A DNA stretch of 64,000 nucleotides from an uncultured Erysipelotrichaceae bacterium (GTDB taxonomy: Bacteria > Bacillota_I > Bacilli_A > Erysipelotrichales > Erysipelotrichaceae). The notes beneath the pieces were generated by a model. The model saw nothing but the letters and a program-made list of their open reading frames with translations, was not told where the DNA came from and ran no database searches. Below, piece by piece: positions 14,098 to 23,903 of this stretch (position 1 is its first letter; the number at the start of each line of letters is the position of its first letter). Both the position numbers and the translations under genes were made by a program. The stretch is from NCBI GenBank assembly GCA_947569705.1, contig CANOSP010000004.1, positions 1 through 64,000 on the forward strand, in the 5' to 3' direction.

Positions 14098-14137
14098 ATT
14101 AAAGTAATGTTTTTACGCAAGGAGGAAAACAAAACTT

Positions 14138-17100
14138 ATGGCAAAGAATTTCATGTCTATGGACGGTAATACCGCTGCAGCACATTGTGCGTATGCGCTT
14201 ACCGAACTGTCAGCGATTTACCCGATTACTCCATCCTCTCCGATGGCAGAGGTTGTAGACCAGTGGGCAACGCAGGGCAGAAAAAATGTATTTGATACGG
14301 TTGTAAAAGTAGCTGAGCTGCAGTCAGAGGGCGGTGCTGCCGGTGCAGTACACGGTGCTTTGCAGGCAGGTACTTTGGCAACAACCTTTACAGCTTCACA
14401 AGGCTTATTATTGATGATTCCGAATATCTATAAGATGGTCGGTGAATGTCTGCCGGGTGTTATTCACGTTGCGGCTCGTGCGCTTGCGGCTCGTGCATTG
14501 AACATTTTCGGCGATCATGAAGATATTTACGCATGCCGCCAAACAGGTGTATGTATGCTGTCTTCTCATTCCGTACAGGAAGCAATGGACTTAGCCGGTG
14601 TTGCACACTTGGCTGCTATCGAAGGTCATGTACCGTTCATGCACTTCTTTGACGGATTCCGTACTTCTCATGAAATCCAAAAAGTTGAAATGATGGATTA
14701 TGAAGTATTAAAAGGACTTGTGAATCAGGAAGCACTTGCATCTTATCGCAAGCAGTCTTTAAATCCGCATACCAATCCGGTAACTCGTGGCGGTGCTGAA
14801 AATGACGATATTTTCTTCCAAGGTATGGAAGCACGCAACCAACATTATGATAAGGTTCCTGAAATCGTAGCACGCTACATGAAGGAAATCTCTAAAGTAA
14901 CCGGACGTGAATATGCACCATTTACATATTACGGTGCTGAGGATGCAGAAAGAATCATCGTAGCGATGGGTTCTGTAACCGAATGTGCTAAGGAAACAAT
15001 CGATGCCTTAGTCGCTAAGGGTGAAAAAGTCGGTATGATCAAGGTTCACTTGTATCGTCCGTTCTCAGTAAAATACCTGTTAGATGTATTACCTGCGACA
15101 GTTAAGAAAATTGCTGTATTGGATCGTACAAAAGAAACAGGCTCTATCGGCGAACCGCTTTACTTAGATATTCTTGCCGCATTAAAAGATAAGAATATTG
15201 AAATTATCGGCGGACGCTACGGTTTAGGTTCTAAGGATACTCAGCCGAACCATGTAAAAGCAGTATTCGATCACTTAAAGGGTGATAAGCTGATTCATGG
15301 CTTCACAATCGGTATTGAAGATGATGTTACAAACTTGAGCTTGACACCGGATGAAGACTTTACAGTTGAATCAGACTGCACAAGCTGCTTATTCTGGGGA
15401 CTTGGTTCTGACGGTACCGTTTCTGCGAATAAATCAACGATCAAGATTATCGGTGATAATACTGATCAGTATGCACAAGCATATTTCGCATATGACTCTA
15501 AAAAAGCCGGCGGTGTAACACGTTCTCACCTACGCTTCGGAAGCACACCGATTCATTCTACTTACTATATTAACAATGCGGACTTTATTTCCTGCTCACT
15601 TGATGCGTATATGTTCAAATACGATATGGTAAGAAACCTGAAAAAAGGCGGTACCTTCTTATTGAATACAACTTTCTCTAAAGAAGAAATTGTTGAGCAT
15701 ATGCCGAATCGTATGAAGGTTCAGTTAGCGAAAAAGGAAGCAAAATTCTATATTATCAATGCGACTAAGATTGCACAGGAAATCGGTATGGGAAGACGTA
15801 CCAACACAATTCTGCAATCAGCATTCTTCGCATTGAATGAACAAATTATGCCTTATGATACAGCCGTAGATTTAATGAAGGCAGCAGCTAAGAAATCTTA
15901 CTCTAAGAAGGGTGATGCGGTTGTTCAATTAAACTACAAAGCAATTGATGCAGGTAAAGACGGTATCGAACAGGTAGCTGTAGATCCGAGCTGGGCTGAG
16001 TTGACTTATAATGCCGGACGTAAATTAACCGGAGATGAATATTTCGATAATCATGTTGCGGTAATCAACGGCTTAGAAGGCTATGATATGCCGGTCAGCG
16101 CATTCACTAACGATTTCTTGTTAGACGGAAGCATCCGCAATAACGTATCTTTCAACGAAAAACGTACCATTGCGGTTCAAGTACCTACTTGGCATCCGGA
16201 AAACTGTATCCAGTGCGGTATCTGTTCCTTTGTATGTCCGCATGCGACAATTCGTCCGTTCTTATTGACTGATGAAGAAATCGCTGCCGCTCCGATGGAA
16301 TTCAAAACAATTCCGGCAATGGGCAAAGGCGTAGAGAATATGAAATATCGTATTCAGGTTACTCCGGCAAACTGCGTCGGCTGCGGTCTGTGCGTGGTTG
16401 AGTGTCCAGGTAAAGCAGGCAATAAAGCACTTGAAATGGTTGATATCAATGAAAAATTGGATCAGGAACCGTTGGCTGATTACCTGTTCAAAAACACTGA
16501 ATATAAAGATGAGTTCTTCCCTAAAGATACGGTTAAGGGTTCACAGTTCTTAATGCCGTACTTTGAAATTTCCGGTGCTTGTCCGGGATGCGGTGAAACT
16601 CCGTATTATAAATTAGTTTCTCAGCTGTTCGGTCGCGATATGTTAGTAGCGAACGCAACCGGCTGCTCGATGATTTACTGCTCTTCTACTCCGTCAACTC
16701 CGTTCGTAAATGATAAGAACGGTGAAGGTGTTGCATGGGCAAACTCCTTGTTTGAGGATAATGCGGAATTCGGTTACGGTATGGCACTTGCCAACAACTA
16801 TAAAGAAGCACGTATTCTGAAAATCATGGAAGACAATAAGGACAGCGTTGCGCCTGAATTGAAAGCAGCGTTTGAGAAATACTTAGAGGTTCACGGAGAT
16901 CGTGACGCAGAGCGCGAGGTTGCACCGACCATCAAAGAATTAGCCGCAAAAGAAGCTAATGCAGATGTGAAATCCTTAGCTGATGAGGATCTGATTTCTA
17001 AATCAATCTGGATCGTCGGCGGTGACGGCTGGGCATATGATATTGGTTACGGCGGATTGGATCATGTACTTGCCAATAACTTAAATGTAAACGTATTAGT

Positions 17101-17644
17101 ATTAGATACTGAGGTTTACTCTAATACCGGCGGTCAGTCTTCAAAATCTTCTCAGGCAGCTTCTATTGCGAAATTCGCAGCCGGCGGTAAAACAACGGCG
17201 AAGAAGGATTTGGGACAGATTGCGATGGCATACGGTCATGTATATGTAGCGCAGATTTCCATGGGTGCTAATAAGGCGCAAACCTTGAAGGCATTGAAGG
17301 AAGCAGAAAGCTATGACGGACCATCTTTGATTATCGCTTACTCTCCATGTGCAGAACACGGTATCAAGGGTGGACTTGCGAACCATCAAAGAACACAGGC
17401 AAAAGCTGTTGAATGCGGTTATTTAGATCTGTATCGCTTTGATCCACGCAAAGAACAGCCGTTGACAATCGACTCTAAAGAGCCTGATTTCGATAAGATG
17501 TTAGACTTCATGATGTGTGAAACACGTTATGCACAGCTGCCGAAGCTGAAGGGTGAAACTGCATACGAAATGTTTGAAAAGACAAAGAAGGATGCAATCA
17601 AGCGTCACAAACGCTTATTGGCACTGGCAAAAGAAGAGAATTAA
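14138..17644 (+). CDS. nifJ: Pyruvate:ferredoxin (flavodoxin) oxidoreductase
   Basis: 1168 residues, the full length of a homodimeric PFOR. It oxidises pyruvate with CoA to acetyl-CoA, CO2 and reduced ferredoxin, the central step of anaerobic fermentation. Domains: N-terminal pyruvate-binding (AYPITPSSPMAE-type start near 25-40), domain II near 260-390, gamma domain near 420-620, two 4Fe-4S sites near 688 (CIQCGICSFVCPH) and 745 (CVGCGLCVVECPG), and the TPP domain with CPGCGETPYYKL and GDGWAYDIGYGG. A terminator follows, so it is transcribed alone. High expression is suggested by the strong ribosome site. Confidence 0.97.
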   Translation: MAKNFMSMDGNTAAAHCAYALTELSAIYPITPSSPMAEVVDQWATQGRKNVFDTVVKVAELQSEGGAAGAVHGALQAGTLATTFTASQGLLLMIPNIYKMVGECLPGVIHVAARALAARALNIFGDHEDIYACRQTGVCMLSSHSVQEAMDLAGVAHLAAIEGHVPFMHFFDGFRTSHEIQKVEMMDYEVLKGLVNQEALASYRKQSLNPHTNPVTRGGAENDDIFFQGMEARNQHYDKVPEIVARYMKEISKVTGREYAPFTYYGAEDAERIIVAMGSVTECAKETIDALVAKGEKVGMIKVHLYRPFSVKYLLDVLPATVKKIAVLDRTKETGSIGEPLYLDILAALKDKNIEIIGGRYGLGSKDTQPNHVKAVFDHLKGDKLIHGFTIGIEDDVTNLSLTPDEDFTVESDCTSCLFWGLGSDGTVSANKSTIKIIGDNTDQYAQAYFAYDSKKAGGVTRSHLRFGSTPIHSTYYINNADFISCSLDAYMFKYDMVRNLKKGGTFLLNTTFSKEEIVEHMPNRMKVQLAKKEAKFYIINATKIAQEIGMGRRTNTILQSAFFALNEQIMPYDTAVDLMKAAAKKSYSKKGDAVVQLNYKAIDAGKDGIEQVAVDPSWAELTYNAGRKLTGDEYFDNHVAVINGLEGYDMPVSAFTNDFLLDGSIRNNVSFNEKRTIAVQVPTWHPENCIQCGICSFVCPHATIRPFLLTDEEIAAAPMEFKTIPAMGKGVENMKYRIQVTPANCVGCGLCVVECPGKAGNKALEMVDINEKLDQEPLADYLFKNTEYKDEFFPKDTVKGSQFLMPYFEISGACPGCGETPYYKLVSQLFGRDMLVANATGCSMIYCSSTPSTPFVNDKNGEGVAWANSLFEDNAEFGYGMALANNYKEARILKIMEDNKDSVAPELKAAFEKYLEVHGDRDAEREVAPTIKELAAKEANADVKSLADEDLISKSIWIVGGDGWAYDIGYGGLDHVLANNLNVNVLVLDTEVYSNTGGQSSKSSQAASIAKFAAGGKTTAKKDLGQIAMAYGHVYVAQISMGANKAQTLKALKEAESYDGPSLIIAYSPCAEHGIKGGLANHQRTQAKAVECGYLDLYRFDPRKEQPLTIDSKEPDFDKMLDFMMCETRYAQLPKLKGETAYEMFEKTKKDAIKRHKRLLALAKEEN

Positions 17645-17652
17645 TTATAATG

Positions 17653-17688
17653 AAAGAATCATTTCCTGACGGATCTGATTCTTTTTTT
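17653..17688 (+). terminator. Terminator of nifJ
   Basis: AAAGAATCA / TGATTCTTT stem followed by a T-run. Confidence 0.85.
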
Positions 17689-17769
17689 GTGAAAATCAGT
17701 TTTTACCTTAATATATTTTTTCTTATTTATTCAGTTCACCACTTTCCATTTTATCGATTATGTTTTTTG

Positions 17770-17796
17770 AGCATTCTTTATAACAGAATGCTTTAA
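17770..17796. terminator. Hairpin in the nifJ - TM2 gap
   Basis: Perfect AGCATTCT / AGAATGCT stem with TTT. The 17689-17991 gap also holds a minus-strand open stretch without a start (about 17810-17935, reading VYEFLVPDTTIIEEIPYNRY), possibly a gene scrap; nothing else is seen. Confidence 0.4.
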
Positions 17797-17991
17797 TAAG
17801 GCTCTGTTTAATCGCATTTTAATAATTGGTAAAACATCGGCTCAGATTGGTTTACAATGATGGATCGTAAGTACCTATTATAAGGAATTTCTTCAATTAT
17901 GGTAGTATCTGGAACTAAAAATTCATAGACTAATATATGAAAATAATGTATAATAATAAAAAATGATAAAATAAAGAAAAGGAGAATGTAA

Positions 17992-18339
17992 ATGCGTTGT
18001 AAATCATGTGGTGCGCCGGTGGAGAACGGTGTTTGTACGTATTGCGGACAAAGAGTAGGGGAAGATCCGGTTGAACAAGCGATTGCGCAGAATACACAGG
18101 CGCAAACCAATACAAGTTATGCAAATCCTTATCAGTCAAGTCAATATAATAAAGGTGTCGCATTAGTACTTTGTATTTTTCTCGGCTTTTTCGGAGCGCA
18201 TTACTTTTATACGAAGAAGACCGGAATGGGACTTATATATCTTTTTACCCTGGGATTGTTTTATTTCGGGTGGATAATCGATATTTTCCGTATTGCATGC
18301 GGTAAATTTATTGACGGCAACGGAGATGTGTTGCGATAG
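17992..18339 (+). CDS. TM2-domain membrane protein with N-terminal zinc ribbon
   Basis: 115 residues. Residues 3-21 (CKSCGAPVENGVCTYCGQ) are a four-Cys zinc ribbon, 25-50 a polar linker, and 53-110 a TM2 domain with two membrane helices (ALVLCIFLGFFGAHYFY and GLIYLFTLGLFYFGWIIDIFRI). The DxF-type loop motif is present. AAGGAG precedes the ATG. It is 13 bases ahead of an SPFH/zinc-ribbon protein, and the shared zinc ribbons suggest that they act together at the membrane. The exact role is unknown. Confidence 0.8.
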   Translation: MRCKSCGAPVENGVCTYCGQRVGEDPVEQAIAQNTQAQTNTSYANPYQSSQYNKGVALVLCIFLGFFGAHYFYTKKTGMGLIYLFTLGLFYFGWIIDIFRIACGKFIDGNGDVLR

Positions 18340-18352
18340 AGGAGGATAGAAT

Positions 18353-19411
18353 ATGTCAAGCTTATTTCGTCGTCCCGGTGAATTTCTTGATCTGATTGAA
18401 TATGATGATCCCAGCGGGAAAATACTTGTCGCACAATATGATCGCGGCAATCATGAAATTAAACAAGGCTCAAAATTAATCGTAAGAGAAGGACAGGCAG
18501 CGATTTTCTTAACCGGTGGTGAAGTAGCCGATATTTTTGATGAAGCAGGAACGTATAAATTAGATACGGGCAACCTGCCGATTTTATCAAAGATCTTGGC
18601 ATTGCCTTACGGCTTCAGTTCACCGATCAGAAGTGATGTGTTCTTTATCAGTATGCAGCAATTTATCGGAAATACTTGGGGTACCAAAAATCCGATTATT
18701 CTGCGTGATACTGATTTCGGTATGGTAAGGGCAAGAGCATTCGGAACCTATGCGTTTCAAGTGTGTGATTTATCAGCATTTATGAGTGAGTTTATCGGTG
18801 CCAGAAAAATGATTTTGACTTACGATATTATCACTTATTTATCTTCCATCATTGTGGAAGCAATCGTTGCAGGTATTTCGGCACAGGGCGGATCGGTACT
18901 TGATCTTTCCGGCTGCTATGCATCAATCGGTGAAATTGGAAGAAAGAATGCCAATGAACGTATGGCACAGATGGGTGTTCATATTACACAGCTTCAAATT
19001 GAAAATATATCCTTACCGGAAGAAGTTGAAAAGATGATTGATGAACAATCTGGTATTCATATGGCATCATCGAATATGCAGAATTTCATGCAGTATCAGT
19101 CAGCGCGCGCAATGCGTGATGTCGCTCAACAGGACAGCAGTCTCGGTGCAGGAATCGGCAGCTTAGGTGTCGGTATGGTAGCGGCACAACAGCTTTCACA
19201 GCAGTTTGCCAACAGCGCACAGATGCAGCCGCAGGCACAGGCAGTTCGTATTTTATGTCAAAGCTGCGGTGCGCAAAATGAAGTGAATGACCGCTTTTGT
19301 TCTAACTGCGGTGCAGCGTTACAGCCGCCGAAGCCGAAGTGTCCTAATTGCGGAGAACAATTGGAAGGGGACGATAAATTCTGTCCCGAATGCGGTACAA
19401 AAGTAAGATAA
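18353..19411 (+). CDS. SPFH-domain protein with C-terminal zinc ribbons (YdjI-like)
   Basis: 352 residues. Residues 20-240 form an SPFH/virion-core-like domain (GSKLIVREGQAAIFLTGGEVADIF, and QIENISLPEEVEKMIDEQSG near the end). A Gln/Ala-rich linker follows, then two zinc ribbons (CQSCGAQNEVNDRFCSNCG and CPNCGEQLEGDDKFCPECG). Bacillus YdjI has this layout and is tied to membrane-stress responses. GGAGG lies before the ATG. It is in one operon with the TM2 protein and is followed by a terminator. Confidence 0.82.
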   Translation: MSSLFRRPGEFLDLIEYDDPSGKILVAQYDRGNHEIKQGSKLIVREGQAAIFLTGGEVADIFDEAGTYKLDTGNLPILSKILALPYGFSSPIRSDVFFISMQQFIGNTWGTKNPIILRDTDFGMVRARAFGTYAFQVCDLSAFMSEFIGARKMILTYDIITYLSSIIVEAIVAGISAQGGSVLDLSGCYASIGEIGRKNANERMAQMGVHITQLQIENISLPEEVEKMIDEQSGIHMASSNMQNFMQYQSARAMRDVAQQDSSLGAGIGSLGVGMVAAQQLSQQFANSAQMQPQAQAVRILCQSCGAQNEVNDRFCSNCGAALQPPKPKCPNCGEQLEGDDKFCPECGTKVR

Positions 19412-19420
19412 GAATGATGA

Positions 19421-19449
19421 AACAAGGGTTTATATACTCTTGTTTTTTT
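19421..19449 (+). terminator. Terminator after the SPFH gene
   Basis: AACAAG / CTTGTT stem followed by seven T. Confidence 0.75.
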
Positions 19450-19574
19450 ATAAAATGCACTGTTTCTCAGATCAGTCTATACTGAAAACAGTGTTTATTT
19501 TTATATTTCTGAATGATACACGTAAGACATGAAAAGATCATTGATGTCATAAAATAGATTGAGGTGGTCACAGA

Positions 19575-21515
19575 ATGATACGTGGTAAGGTTAAAAAAAG
19601 AATTATGATCATATTTATTTGTTGCAGCTGTATTTTTACCTTGATTCTCGGTAAATTAGGCTATGAACAAATATTTCATCATACCGATATAATGGCAAAG
19701 GCTTTGAACTTATGGGAGCGTGATTTCACTGTAGCCGGTCTGCGCGGAAGTATTTTGGATAAAAACGGTAACATTTTAGCACATGATATACCGTCTACCT
19801 CAATTATGGTTGTTCCGGCACAGATCAAAGATGCGAAAGCGACTGCGGAAAAGCTTGCCGAGGTATTAGAAGCGGATAAAGACAAAATCTATGAGACAAT
19901 CACTAAGCATGTCAGTACGCAAAAAATTCAGCCGGAAGGACGTTTGATTTCTGATGATAAAGCAATAAAGCTGGAGTCAATGGATCTGCCGGGTGTTTAT
20001 TTGGTGCAAGACTCTCTGCGCAATTATCCAAACAACAATTATTTGGCACAGGTGCTTGGCTTTACCGGTATTGACAATCAAGGACTGGCAGGTTTAGAGC
20101 TACAATACGATGATATTTTGAGTGCCAAGAGCGGTGCTTTGAATATTCCCTTTGATGCGAAGGGTCATAATGTGGAATTATATAATGAATCATATGAAGC
20201 ACCGGGTCATGGCATGGATGTTAAACTGACGATTGATTCAAATATTCAAGATATTGTAGAGCGCGAACTGAATAATATGATGAAGCGCTATCATCCCGAC
20301 AACGCCTTGGCAATTGCCATGGATCCTAAAACCGGTGCTGTTTTAGCTATGGTTTCCAAACCTGATTTTGATCCGAATCATTATGAGGATTACAGCAGTG
20401 ATATATATAATCGCAATCTGCCGATATGGAAAAGCTATGAACCGGGTTCTACGTTTAAATCGGTGACGTTTTCCTCAGCGCTTGATTTAAACTTGTTTGA
20501 TATGTTTAAAGATACGTATATGGATAAGGGCTACGAGATGGTCGGCGGAGCGCGAATTAAATCGTGGCGTGCCGGGGGGCATGGTCTCCAGACTTTTTTA
20601 CAAGTGTTGGAAAATTCCTCTAATCCCGGTTTTGTGGAAATCGGGCGCCGATTAGGTTTGGATAATTTATATTCTTATGTGACTAAATTCGGCTTCGGTT
20701 CTAAAACCGGCATCGATTTGCCGGGAGAATCAACCGGCATCATGTTTAAAAAGGAAGCGATGGGCGAGGTAGAACAGGCAACCGTAGCGTTCGGACAAGG
20801 TCTTTCCGTTACTCCGATCCAGCTTGTGACTGCATTCAGTGCGATTGTGAACGGCGGAACGCTGTACGAGCCTTACATTACAAAGGCGATTGAAGATCCG
20901 CTGACTCATGATACGATTTTAGAATATCAACCGACCGTGAAGCGTCAGGTGATCTCAAAGGAAACAAGTGATAAAATGCGCTATGCATTAGAGAGTGTTG
21001 TCGCTAACGGCGGCGGTAAGCCTGCTTATATAGAAGGCTATCGTATTGGTGGGAAAACGGGAACAGCGCAAAAAGCTCAAAACGGTGTTTACATGGCTAA
21101 TGAATATATTCTGTCAATGATTTGTGCTGCGCCGATGGATGATCCGCAGATTGTATTATATATCGCTGCCGATGCGCCGCATAATGATATACTGTACGGC
21201 GGAACCGTTGTCGGACCGATTATTAAGAATTGTCTGCAGGATATTTTGCCGTATTTGGAAGTGAAGAAAACCGATGAGCAATTACCGAAGAAAAAGGTAT
21301 GGGGTGATGTGAATCGTATTAAAGTAGCTGATTTTATCGGAAAGGATAAAAAGGAAGCTGCACAGGAAGGCTTGTTATTTGAGTTTATCGGTGAAGGAGA
21401 TGTTATCATCGATCAACTTCCGCAAGCCGGTGCAGTCTTAGATGAAGGTGGAAAGGTGTGGATTACCCTTGGCAAGGATCTCATTGGTGAAACTGTTCCG
21501 ACAGCTTCAAATTGA
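19575..21515 (+). CDS. Class B penicillin-binding protein with PASTA domain (SpoVD/PBP2x-like)
   Basis: 646 residues. A membrane anchor at 9-28 (IMIIFICCSCIFTLILG) is followed by the PBP dimerisation domain. The transpeptidase domain has active-site SxxK in GSTFKS near 293, SSN near 348 and KTG in GGKTGTAQK near 493. One PASTA domain lies near 575-635. It cross-links peptidoglycan outside the membrane. The next genes are murE and mraY, the usual order after ftsI/spoVD in the dcw cluster. A second class B PBP lies at 62439 with mraZ-rsmH-ftsL, so this organism has split the cluster and has two paralogues. Sporulation versus division use cannot be told from sequence. Confidence 0.92.
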   Translation: MIRGKVKKRIMIIFICCSCIFTLILGKLGYEQIFHHTDIMAKALNLWERDFTVAGLRGSILDKNGNILAHDIPSTSIMVVPAQIKDAKATAEKLAEVLEADKDKIYETITKHVSTQKIQPEGRLISDDKAIKLESMDLPGVYLVQDSLRNYPNNNYLAQVLGFTGIDNQGLAGLELQYDDILSAKSGALNIPFDAKGHNVELYNESYEAPGHGMDVKLTIDSNIQDIVERELNNMMKRYHPDNALAIAMDPKTGAVLAMVSKPDFDPNHYEDYSSDIYNRNLPIWKSYEPGSTFKSVTFSSALDLNLFDMFKDTYMDKGYEMVGGARIKSWRAGGHGLQTFLQVLENSSNPGFVEIGRRLGLDNLYSYVTKFGFGSKTGIDLPGESTGIMFKKEAMGEVEQATVAFGQGLSVTPIQLVTAFSAIVNGGTLYEPYITKAIEDPLTHDTILEYQPTVKRQVISKETSDKMRYALESVVANGGGKPAYIEGYRIGGKTGTAQKAQNGVYMANEYILSMICAAPMDDPQIVLYIAADAPHNDILYGGTVVGPIIKNCLQDILPYLEVKKTDEQLPKKKVWGDVNRIKVADFIGKDKKEAAQEGLLFEFIGEGDVIIDQLPQAGAVLDEGGKVWITLGKDLIGETVPTASN

Positions 21516-22893
21516 AACAAGCGATCGCCGAATTGTGTCAGGAGTCAGTGATGACAGTCGTTTGGTACAAAAGGACTGGATCTTTTTGGCACGAAGAGGT
21601 ACTGTGAAAAACGGTGCCGATTTTGTGCAGGAAGTACTGTCAAAAGGCGCAGTAGTCTTATGGGAACAAGAAAACGCACCGAATTGTTATCATTGTGAGG
21701 ATATAAATAAGGCTCAGGAAATTTTATTACGCAGTTTTTATGAGGATCCGAGCCGACATTTGCAGGTGATCGGCGTAACCGGAACCAATGCCAAAACAAG
21801 CGTGAGTAATCTGCTTGCACAGATGCTGGAAAGTCTTGATCGCAAGGTGATGGTCATCGGTACCGGTGCGATTCGCTTTCTTGATCAAGAAATAGCGATT
21901 GATAATACAACTCCCTCCGCCTGTATGCTTGCTTACTATTTTCATCAGGCGATCCTTCATGACATTTCAACGATCATCATGGAAGTTTCGTCACATGCGA
22001 TCGATCAGAATCGAATCGGTTTTATTCGGTTTGATGCGGTTATTTATACGAATATCGCCAGTGATCATTTAGATTATCATATCACAAGAACGCACTATCA
22101 ATATACAAAACTGAAGCTGCGCAACTATTTAAAGCGCAACGGTATTTTAATTGTAAATCACGATGATGAATCGCTTCATCCGCTGTATTCTCTTGATGAT
22201 CACAAGGTTGTGACAGTCGGTGTGAAACAGGCGCATTTACAAATCAGTGAGATGGAATTAAAACCGTACGGAAGCAGCTTTTGCTTAGAAAACATTCATT
22301 ATGAAATGAGTTTATTAGGTATTCATAATGTATATAATGTTGGACAATGCTTGGTGATTTTACATGAATTGAATATCGAAGCGGAAACAAGACAGCGAAT
22401 TGTGAAGTCTTTACATGCGGTTGCCGGCAGAATGGAATTTCATACGATTGCTCATACGTATGCGATTATTGATTATGCTCACACAGCCAGTTCGTTATCG
22501 GCACTGTTAGAAACAGTGAGTCAGATCAAGGAGCGCAGAATGATCGTCATTTGCGGCTGCGGCGGTAATCGCGATCGCTTAAAGCGCAAGGAAATGGCGC
22601 AAATTGCATTGCGGTATGGAGATATTGCGATTTTCACCACGGATAATCCGCGTCAGGAAGCACCGTATCAAATTCTGTATGATATGACACAAGGTCTGAT
22701 CGGATCTTATGAAATATTTGAAAATCGCTACTGTGCGATAAAATATGCAGTGAAAATTGCGCAGGAGCGTGATATAATAGTAATCGCAGGAAAAGGGAAC
22801 GAACGCTTTCAAGTGTTTTTTGATAAGAAATATCCTTTTTCAGACCAAGCTGCTTTGCGAAAGGCTTTGGAGGAAATTCACTATGAATCTTAA
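21484..22893 (+). CDS. murE: UDP-MurNAc-tripeptide synthetase
   Basis: Adds the third residue of the peptidoglycan stem peptide. The Mur-ligase ATP site is GVTGTNAKTS. The substrate-selecting stretch reads TTDNPRQEAP, and DNPR is the form associated with meso-diaminopimelate; genes for DAP synthesis lie at 56.5-60 kb. The annotated longest frame starts at 21442 inside the PBP gene. The TTG at 21484 or GTG at 21487, preceded by AAGGA, gives the expected N-terminus LVKLFRQLQIE. Even so it overlaps the PBP end by about 30 bases, and it overlaps mraY by 11, so all are coupled. Confidence 0.92.
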   Translation: MVKLFRQLQIETSDRRIVSGVSDDSRLVQKDWIFLARRGTVKNGADFVQEVLSKGAVVLWEQENAPNCYHCEDINKAQEILLRSFYEDPSRHLQVIGVTGTNAKTSVSNLLAQMLESLDRKVMVIGTGAIRFLDQEIAIDNTTPSACMLAYYFHQAILHDISTIIMEVSSHAIDQNRIGFIRFDAVIYTNIASDHLDYHITRTHYQYTKLKLRNYLKRNGILIVNHDDESLHPLYSLDDHKVVTVGVKQAHLQISEMELKPYGSSFCLENIHYEMSLLGIHNVYNVGQCLVILHELNIEAETRQRIVKSLHAVAGRMEFHTIAHTYAIIDYAHTASSLSALLETVSQIKERRMIVICGCGGNRDRLKRKEMAQIALRYGDIAIFTTDNPRQEAPYQILYDMTQGLIGSYEIFENRYCAIKYAVKIAQERDIIVIAGKGNERFQVFFDKKYPFSDQAALRKALEEIHYES

Positions 22894-23845
22894 TTATTTG
22901 ATCGCATTTATTGCCGGTCTTTTAGCTACATTGGCAACGATGCCGCTGCTTATTCCGTTTTTACATAAGATTAAATTCGGACAGGTAGAGCGTGAGGAAG
23001 GCTTAGCATCCCATAAGGCAAAGGGCGGTACTCCGACTATGGGCGGTATTATTTTTGTCCTTGTTCCCGTCTTGGTTACGTTAATATTGCGGCCGCATTC
23101 TGTCTTTAATACGGAAATGATGATAGTGATATTGGCATATTTAGGCTATGCACTGATCGGTTTTATCGATGATTTTATCATTGTGGTAAGAAAGAACAAT
23201 GAGGGACTGCGCCCTGCATATAAATTTGCTTTACAGTCGCTGCTCGCAGTAATTTTTTATTTTATTTACCAAAGTATTGCGGAAACGACGCTGCATATAC
23301 CGGTACTGCATGTGACTTGGGAAATGGGCATTCTGTATTTTATTCTGATTTTTATTATGTTTACGGCAGAATCCAATGCGGTGAATTTTACCGATGGTTT
23401 AGACGGTTTATGTGCCGGAACATGTTTGATTGCGATTTTCCCTTATATTATTTTTGCGCTTGTACAGGAAAAAAGTGATCTTGCCTTATTTCTATTGGCA
23501 ATCAGCGGTTCATTGTTGGGCTATCTGCGCTTTAATCTGCATCCGGCAAGAATATTTATGGGAGATACCGGAAGCTTAGCACTCGGCGGTCTGTTGGCGG
23601 CAACGGCGATGATTTTAAAGCAGGAGCTGTTATTGGTAATTATCGGAGGTGTGTTTTTAGCTGAAATGTTATCGGTTGTGATTCAGGTATCTTATTATAA
23701 ACGAACGAAAAAACGCATCTTTAAAATGGCACCGCTTCATCATCATTTTGAAATGAGCGGCTATAAAGAGACACAGGTTGTGATCTTGTTTTGGAGCATC
23801 GGGTTGATCTGCGCCGTAATCGGTTTAATCCTTGCGTTTATTTAA
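22883..23845 (+). CDS. mraY: Phospho-MurNAc-pentapeptide transferase
   Basis: 320 residues, normal length, about ten membrane helices. It transfers phospho-MurNAc-pentapeptide onto undecaprenyl phosphate to make lipid I. Signature stretches are KGGTPTMGG near 40, IDDF (mid, Asp pair), NAVNFTDGLDGL (catalytic Asp region) and APLHHHFE near 285. The ATG at 22883 is used because GGAGG lies 9 nt upstream and a longer frame would run deep into murE. Confidence 0.96.
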   Translation: MNLNYLIAFIAGLLATLATMPLLIPFLHKIKFGQVEREEGLASHKAKGGTPTMGGIIFVLVPVLVTLILRPHSVFNTEMMIVILAYLGYALIGFIDDFIIVVRKNNEGLRPAYKFALQSLLAVIFYFIYQSIAETTLHIPVLHVTWEMGILYFILIFIMFTAESNAVNFTDGLDGLCAGTCLIAIFPYIIFALVQEKSDLALFLLAISGSLLGYLRFNLHPARIFMGDTGSLALGGLLAATAMILKQELLLVIIGGVFLAEMLSVVIQVSYYKRTKKRIFKMAPLHHHFEMSGYKETQVVILFWSIGLICAVIGLILAFI

Positions 23846-23903
23846 TTGTTTCGGTTGTTTCTGATTCAATTTCGTTATACAATAAGAAAAAAAGGAGAAT
23901 AGT

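Noticed and set aside
17808-18110. 100-residue minus-strand frame
   Set aside because: Its first 40 residues are the antisense of the TM2 gene; the remainder may be a gene scrap but has no start.
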